Assembly (NCBI RefSeq): GCF_023516615.1
Contig: NZ_JAMGBF010000029.1
Span: 1-64,000 of the forward strand
DNA: 64,000 nt
Direction: 5' to 3'
Origin: Streptomyces panaciradicis
GTDB lineage: Bacteria > Actinomycetota > Actinomycetes > Streptomycetales > Streptomycetaceae
The translations under genes were made by a program, and so were the position numbers. The notes below the pieces were generated by a model. The model was not told the DNA's origin. It was given only the letters and a program-made list of their open reading frames with translations, and did no database searches. Shown here one piece after another: positions 58,989 to 64,000 of the stretch (positions are counted from its first letter, which is position 1; every line of letters starts with the position of its first letter).

Positions 58989-60845
58989 GTGAGCGAGACG
59001 GTACTGGGCGAGGGCCGACTGGCCGAGGCCATCGCGCGCCGACCGCCGTCGATGCTGGTGGTGGCGCGCGACGGCTGGGACAGCGGCGACTGGGCGGCTG
59101 CGCACGACCGGGGCGAGCCCTGGTTGCCGGTGTGGAGCGAACTCGACCGGGTCGTGATCGGCCCGCTGGTGCGGCCCGGTGAGCGCGGCTGTGTGTGGTG
59201 CCTGCAGAAGTGGCGCTCCAGCGCGCCCCGACGCGACCCGTGGACGGAGCAGTTGCGCGCGGACGAGCGGATCGCCGCCCGGCCGTCGGACTGGCTGTCC
59301 GGCTTCGCCGCCGAGACCGTAGGCGAGCTGGTGCACTCGGGTGTCGCCGTCGACCACTGCTGGTACCTCGGCCTGCGCGACCTGTCCCTCACCCGGCACA
59401 CGTTCCTGCCGGACCCGCTGTGCCCGGTCTGCGGGACGCTGCCCGAGGACACGGCCGAGCGGGCCCGGATCGCCCCCGTGGCCCGGCCCAAACCCTCGGT
59501 GCGCGCCGGCAGGATCGGCGAGCTGTCCGAGCCCCGGCTGACGGAGCTGTACGTGGATGCCGAGACCGGTGTCGTCGCCCCGCCCCAGGGGCTGCGCGAC
59601 TCGCTCCTGCCGCTGGCCGAGGCCGTTCTGGCCGAGTACGGCTACCGCGGCGAGGCCGGTTTCGGGCGCGCCCGGGACTACGCCTCGTGCCGGGCCACCG
59701 CGGTCGCCGAGGCCCTGGAACGGCTCGGCGGCCAGTGGCCCTGGGGCAAGCGGACGACCGTACGCGGCCGTTACGCCGAACTCGCCGCCGACGCCCTCGA
59801 CCCGCGCTCGCTCGGCCTGTTCCCGGCCGAACGCTACGAGGAGCCGGACTGCCCCTACCAGCCCTTCACCGAGGACGCCGTGGTGTCCTGGGTGTGGGCG
59901 CACTCCTTCCGCGAGGCCCGGCCGGTACTCGTCCCGGAGACGTACGCCTACTACCGCACGACCTGGCAGCCCGGGGCCGGGGCCGCGCCGGACAAGCCCT
60001 TCACCTTCGAGATCTCCAACGGCTGCGCGCTCGGCGGCTGCGTCGAGGAGGCGATCCTGCACGGGATCCTGGAAGTCGTCGAACGCGACGCCTTCCTGAT
60101 GACCTGGTACGCGAGGATGCCCGTCCCGGAGGTGGACCTCGCCGGGGCCCCCGACCCACGCATCAAGCTCGTCGTCGATCGCATCGAGCGCACCGGTTAC
60201 CGGCTGCGCGTCTTCGACATGACCCTGACCGAGGCGATCCCCGCGTTCTGGGTGCTCGCCCAGGACACCACCGGCGACGCCATGCGGCCCAAGGTCGTCT
60301 GCACCAGCGGATCGGCGCTGGACCCGGCCGCCGCCGTCCTCACCGCGCTCGGCGAACTGGCGCCCATCGTGGAACAGGAGATGCGCAGATACCCGGCCGA
60401 GGCCGAACGGGCCCGTCGGATGACCGCCGATCCCGAACTCGTGCGCGTGATGACCGACCACTCGCTGTGCAACGCCACCCCGGAGGCGTTCGACCGCTTC
60501 TCCTTCCTGCTCTCCGGCGACCGCCGGATCGGCTGGGACCAGCTCGGCCGCCGGCCCTGGCCCGCCCACACCGACCTGCGGGACGACCTGACCGAAGCCG
60601 TCGACCGGATGCTGGCGGGCGGCATGGACGTCGTCGTCGTCGACCAGACCTCGCCGCTGCACGAGGCCGCCGGCCTGACCTGCGTGAAGGTGATCGCGCC
60701 CGGAGCCCTGTCCATGACCTTCGGCCAGCACAACCGGCGCACCACCGGTCTGCCCCGGCTGCGCGAGGTGCCCCACCGGCTCGGCCACGCGCCGCGGCCG
60801 CTGACCGACGCCGACCTCAACCCGCACCCCCACCCGTTCCCATGA
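58989..60845 (+). CDS. YcaO-type cyclodehydratase 2 with N-terminal E1-like extension
   Basis: A 618-residue azoline-forming YcaO. It has about 45 more N-terminal residues than copy 1 (PSMLVVARDGWDSGDWAAAH, GEPWLPVWSELDRVVIGPLV), resembling the end of an E1-like domain. A zinc knuckle follows: Cys68/Cys71 (CVWC) and Cys145/Cys148 (CPVC). Core motifs TAVAEALERLGG, ISNGCALGGCVEEAILHGIL and EVVERDAFLMTWY match copy 1. The C terminus is the same NPHPHPFP. No second leader-binding protein is present, so it may share the one at 48532-50526. GTG start after GAGGGAG; its stop overlaps the next ATG (ATGA). Confidence 0.92.
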   Translation: MSETVLGEGRLAEAIARRPPSMLVVARDGWDSGDWAAAHDRGEPWLPVWSELDRVVIGPLVRPGERGCVWCLQKWRSSAPRRDPWTEQLRADERIAARPSDWLSGFAAETVGELVHSGVAVDHCWYLGLRDLSLTRHTFLPDPLCPVCGTLPEDTAERARIAPVARPKPSVRAGRIGELSEPRLTELYVDAETGVVAPPQGLRDSLLPLAEAVLAEYGYRGEAGFGRARDYASCRATAVAEALERLGGQWPWGKRTTVRGRYAELAADALDPRSLGLFPAERYEEPDCPYQPFTEDAVVSWVWAHSFREARPVLVPETYAYYRTTWQPGAGAAPDKPFTFEISNGCALGGCVEEAILHGILEVVERDAFLMTWYARMPVPEVDLAGAPDPRIKLVVDRIERTGYRLRVFDMTLTEAIPAFWVLAQDTTGDAMRPKVVCTSGSALDPAAAVLTALGELAPIVEQEMRRYPAEAERARRMTADPELVRVMTDHSLCNATPEAFDRFSFLLSGDRRIGWDQLGRRPWPAHTDLRDDLTEAVDRMLAGGMDVVVVDQTSPLHEAAGLTCVKVIAPGALSMTFGQHNRRTTGLPRLREVPHRLGHAPRPLTDADLNPHPHPFP

Positions 60846-63316
60846 GCGGCCACGCCACCACCTTCGGGGTACGCGTAGCGGTCCTGCCCGCCACCGTGCC
60901 CGGCGAACTGGTCGACCAGCGGCTGCGGCACGCGCTGCTCACGGCGTCCCGTACGGCGGCCGAGCTGACGGCCGAAGCCGCCGCACTGTCCGACCGCTGC
61001 CACGATGTGATCGGTGCGCCGCACGCCGGCGCGGCCAAGCCCAAGCTGGTCGCGCTGCGCCGGACCGTGCACCAGCTGCGCGATCCGGCCCGGCTGCTCG
61101 CCGAACCGTCGGTCATCGCCGCACTCGGCACCGAACTCGTCGCGGACATCGGCGCGTTCGGTCGCAAGCTGACCCGGTACCGGTCCGCGCGCGCCGAGTT
61201 GCCGGCGGTGCTGGCTGAAGCCGACCGGGCCGTCAGCGCGAGGCTCCTGGAGATCGGCGCGGACCCCCGCTTCGACCAGGGCCTCGCGCACGCCAGCCCC
61301 ACCCTCCGCGAGGAGCTGCGGCGCAAACCCGGCAGACAGGAGCTGATCCGCCTGGCCGTCTACGCCACCCGCGCCGCCGTCAAGACCAGCCCCTTCAGCA
61401 CGTTCACCGCCAGCGGCCTCGGCCGGTTCGTCCAGGGCGGCCCCGCCCTGCGCTGGACCACGACCGCGCCGCCCCGGTCGGTCGTCGAGCTGGACCTGTC
61501 GGCTCTCGCCCCGCTGGCCGCCACACCGACCGAGGCCAGGGTCCGCATCAACCCGAGCGCGCGCCTGGTGGCCGACACCGTCCAGTTCCTCGGCCCTCCA
61601 CCGGCCGAGGAACTCCTCACCCTGCCCCTGACCGGGCCGCTACGGCACTGTCTGCGCGCCGCCGCCGCACAGCCGACCCTCGCCGAACTGACCGCCGGCA
61701 TCCCCGCTCCCGGCGAGAAGGCGGCCGGATATCTGAGCTCCCTCGTGACGAGCGGCCTGCTCCTGCTGAGGCCGGACCCGGACCTCGACGAACACGGCCT
61801 CGACCCGCTGGGACAGTTGGCGGACCGGCTCCCCGAACTGGACGCGGTCCGCAAGGCGTTGCACGAGTACGCGGGCGCGGACGGCACCGAGCGGATCGCG
61901 CTCGGGCCGGCGCTGCGCGAGCGGCTGTCCGGCCTCGGCGTCGGCGGCAGACTGCGCGACGTCCTCACCGAACAGTCCGTCGTCCCCGGCACCGTGGTCG
62001 AAGCGGGCCTGCCGTCGTGGCAGCACGCCCTGGACGACCTCGCCGTCGCCTGCCGGCTGCTCGCCGCCTTCGACTGCACCCTGCCGTTCAAACTGGCCGT
62101 CGCCGCCTTCATCCGGGAACGCTTCGGCACACAGACCCCGGTGCCCTTCGACCGGTTCTACGCCGAGCTCGTACGGGACGGCCACGAGGCGATGCGGCTG
62201 CACCCCGCCGCGGTCGCCTTCGACATGAGCGGGCCGACCGAAACGCTGGCCGCGAGCCCGATCGCGGAGGTGGGCCGACTCGTCGGCGTGATCGCCGACA
62301 TCCGGCACGCGCTGCCCGACCGGGAGCGGATCGAGCGGGTCCTCAAGGCGGCACCGTCCTGGGTGCGCCCGGCGGGCTCGGTCGCCGTGTACGCCCAGCA
62401 CCACGGCGGACAGCTGATCGTCAACGCGGTGAACTCCGGCTTCGGCAGAGGCCGGGCGCATGTGCGCCGGCTGCTGCGCCAGGTCACGGACGATCCGCTC
62501 CCGGTCGACACGGCGTATCCGGGCGCGCCGACGCACGAGGGCGAGCACCCGTCCGAGCCGACGTACGCGGAGTTCCCCCAGACCCTCGGCACCTCGCTCA
62601 ACCAGCGCGAACTCACCCTCCCCGACCGGCTCGACTACCCGCCGGCCGCGCGGCTGACGGTCGGCGTGGACGGCGACGGGCTCCCCGCCCTGTTCGACGA
62701 CGGAGCGGTCGTGCGGCCCGTCCACGGCGGACTGTCCTACGAGCGGCAACTGCCCGCAGTCATGGCGCTGTTGATCGAGGCCTTCGGCGAGAACCCCATT
62801 CTGCTGCGCCCCGACCAGCCGCTGCGGCACGACGCCGGAGCCGGCCGCGGAGCGGGCCGCGTCCTGCACGCGCCCCGGCTGACCATCGGACGCGTGGTGC
62901 TGCGCCGGGCCACCTGGGTGGCCCAGGCCGGCACGCTGCCGCATCGCCCGGCCGGTCAGTCCGACGCGGACTTCCTGCTCGCGATGACGGCCTGGCTGGC
63001 CGAACACGGCATCCCGCCCCGGTTCTTCGTGTCCGTGCTCCGGCCACGCGCCATCGCCGCCGGCGCGCTCGCGGGCGACCGCACCCGCAAACCGCTGTAC
63101 GTCGACATCGGCTCACCACCTCTCGTACGGGCCTTCGAGCGACTGGCCGGGGACCCCGCCGGCTCGGCGTTGTTCTACGAGGTCGCCCCGGAGCCGGAGA
63201 CCGCGATCGTCGACCACCAGGGCGTGCCGAGAGTGACCGAGTACGTGATCGAGCTCGACTGCCGGGCAGCGCTCGACCGCCGGGACGCGCCCGACTCTCA
63301 GGGAGAAGAGAAATGA
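60842..63316 (+). CDS. LanB-type dehydratase N-terminal protein 2
   Basis: An 824-residue second LanB N-domain protein. AVKTSPFSTFTASGLGRF, VRINPSARLVADTVQFLG, LPFKLAVAAFIRERFG, NAVNSGFGRGRAHVRR and RLTIGRVVLRRATW parallel the first copy position by position, so both look intact. Shorter than copy 1 by about 60 residues, mainly in the N-terminal part. It could glutamylate other Ser/Thr residues or be a peptide-aminoacyl-tRNA-ligase-like variant; both are inferences. Coupled to YcaO 2 upstream and, by ATGA, to the small protein downstream. Confidence 0.88.
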   Translation: MSGHATTFGVRVAVLPATVPGELVDQRLRHALLTASRTAAELTAEAAALSDRCHDVIGAPHAGAAKPKLVALRRTVHQLRDPARLLAEPSVIAALGTELVADIGAFGRKLTRYRSARAELPAVLAEADRAVSARLLEIGADPRFDQGLAHASPTLREELRRKPGRQELIRLAVYATRAAVKTSPFSTFTASGLGRFVQGGPALRWTTTAPPRSVVELDLSALAPLAATPTEARVRINPSARLVADTVQFLGPPPAEELLTLPLTGPLRHCLRAAAAQPTLAELTAGIPAPGEKAAGYLSSLVTSGLLLLRPDPDLDEHGLDPLGQLADRLPELDAVRKALHEYAGADGTERIALGPALRERLSGLGVGGRLRDVLTEQSVVPGTVVEAGLPSWQHALDDLAVACRLLAAFDCTLPFKLAVAAFIRERFGTQTPVPFDRFYAELVRDGHEAMRLHPAAVAFDMSGPTETLAASPIAEVGRLVGVIADIRHALPDRERIERVLKAAPSWVRPAGSVAVYAQHHGGQLIVNAVNSGFGRGRAHVRRLLRQVTDDPLPVDTAYPGAPTHEGEHPSEPTYAEFPQTLGTSLNQRELTLPDRLDYPPAARLTVGVDGDGLPALFDDGAVVRPVHGGLSYERQLPAVMALLIEAFGENPILLRPDQPLRHDAGAGRGAGRVLHAPRLTIGRVVLRRATWVAQAGTLPHRPAGQSDADFLLAMTAWLAEHGIPPRFFVSVLRPRAIAAGALAGDRTRKPLYVDIGSPPLVRAFERLAGDPAGSALFYEVAPEPETAIVDHQGVPRVTEYVIELDCRAALDRRDAPDSQGEEK

Positions 63317-64000
63317 CGGAGCCCTCGTGGCGCAGCGTGAACGTCTTCCATCACGACAGCGACCGCACCGGTCTGCTGCTCGACGCCGTCCGCCCGTTCC
63401 TCATCACCGTGGCCCCCGCGGTGTCCGGGGCGTACTTCCAGCCGCACTGGCGGCGCGGCCCGCACGTCCGCATCCCCGTCCAGGCGACTGCCGAGGCCTT
63501 CGACGACGTCGTCCGGCCGGCCGCCGCCGATGTGCTGGGGGAGTACCTGCGGGCGCATCCGTCCACCGTGGCCCTCGACGAGCGCCTTGCCCACGCCCAG
63601 CACGTGCGGCTCGCCGAACAGGAGCGCGAACGAGGGCTGTTGACTCCGTGGGCGCCCAACAACACCGTCGAGATCGAGCCGCACGACCGTCGGCTGCACG
63701 TGCTCGGCGGACCGGCCGCGGCGGACCTGCTGACCGGCTACTACGTCGACACCAACGACATCGTGTTCGACATCCTCGACTGGGCCCGGGGCGGCGGCTC
63801 GAAGATGGCCCTCGCGGTCGACCTGTTCATCGCGGCCGCGCACCGGTTCCTGCCGCCGGTCACCTACGGCTACCTGTCGTTCCGCGGCCACGCCGACGCG
63901 TTCCTGGCGAAAACGCCCGACGGCCTGCGTGAACGGTTCGACCGGACCTACGAGGCCAACGCGGACCACTTCCAGCGGAGGGTCGTCGAGATCACCGCGG
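63313..64000 (+). CDS. Thiopeptide-type LanB C-domain protein 2, 3' end outside window
   Basis: The first 229 residues are visible. WRSVNVFHHDSDRTGLLLDA opens the fold, and the hallmark loop reads HWRRGPHVRIPV instead of RYWEGGPHLRLR, so it belongs to another subgroup than protein 1. YLSFRGHADAFLAK and FDRTYEANADHFQRR follow. In thiopeptide systems one member eliminates glutamate and another builds the central pyridine. Having one of each type here would fit that scheme. The start overlaps the LanB 2 stop (ATGA). The gene runs off the right edge. Confidence 0.82.
   Translation, partial: MTEPSWRSVNVFHHDSDRTGLLLDAVRPFLITVAPAVSGAYFQPHWRRGPHVRIPVQATAEAFDDVVRPAAADVLGEYLRAHPSTVALDERLAHAQHVRLAEQERERGLLTPWAPNNTVEIEPHDRRLHVLGGPAAADLLTGYYVDTNDIVFDILDWARGGGSKMALAVDLFIAAAHRFLPPVTYGYLSFRGHADAFLAKTPDGLRERFDRTYEANADHFQRRVVEITA

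Noticed and set aside
53733..64000. Lanthipeptide cluster because of LanB-like genes
   Set aside because: No LanC cyclase is seen, the dehydratase is split as in thiopeptide systems, and azole-forming enzymes dominate.

Overview
The window reads as high-GC actinobacterial chromosome, almost certainly Streptomyces. Third codon positions are strongly G/C, GTG and TTG starts are common, many neighbouring genes overlap by 4-8 bases, and the gene content is typical of the genus: PAS-LuxR and XRE-TPR regulators, LacI-controlled glycoside use, an ECF-like sigma factor and two biosynthetic gene clusters. It falls into four regions.

(1) About 1-18976: the assembly-line part of an antimycin-type depsipeptide cluster. 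A leftward operon encodes an NRPS (C-A-PCP-C-A-KR-PCP; first A-domain code DFWNVGMVHK, i.e. threonine), a PKS (KS-AT-ACP-TE) and a crotonyl-CoA carboxylase/reductase, matching AntC, AntD and AntE. Divergent from it are an AntB-like acyltransferase and an AntA-like sigma factor ending in Ala-Ala. A PAS-LuxR regulator lies beside them, and a PimM/FscRI-type site (GGGAATTCCC core) sits between antB and antC. The genes for the 3-formamidosalicylate starter (antF-O) are not in the window. A MarR/metallo-hydrolase pair and a PPTase cut by the left edge stand next to antE.

(2) About 18977-26800: ordinary accessory genes. These are an XRE-TPR regulator, a decayed gene remnant, a TetR-SDR operon, an NTF2-like protein, two small secreted proteins, and a compact toxin-antitoxin operon (Fic/Doc-like toxin) with a palindrome abutting the antitoxin start.

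(3) About 26845-45567: carbohydrate and small-molecule metabolism. A beta-1,3-glucan regulon comprises a LacI repressor, a GH1 beta-glucosidase, two ABC permeases, two paralogous substrate-binding lipoproteins and a secreted GH81 enzyme with two CBM56-like modules. Four copies of a GAGAGCGCTCTC-type operator mark its control points, three of them at the same place just after the -10 box. It is followed by an XRE-cupin regulator and epoxide hydrolase pair, a MarR/EamA pair sharing three evenly spaced palindromes, and a LysR/PrpF/DctA dicarboxylate set.

(4) About 45658-64000 (continuing off the right edge): an azole-forming, thiopeptide-like RiPP cluster and the most interesting part of the window. 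Three almost identical 55-residue precursors, on a 233-bp tandem repeat, have a thiopeptide-type leader and the unusual tail SSCCCCCPCCSCT. Downstream is one leader-binding protein, then two of everything else: two YcaO cyclodehydratases ending in NPHPHPFP, two SagB-type dehydrogenases, two LanB-type dehydratase N-domains and two small LanB C-terminal-like proteins (the last cut by the edge). Upstream are an LLM flavin oxidoreductase and an EF-Tu homologue lacking its whole GTPase domain. Because EF-Tu is the target of one thiopeptide class, that fragment is a candidate self-protection factor.
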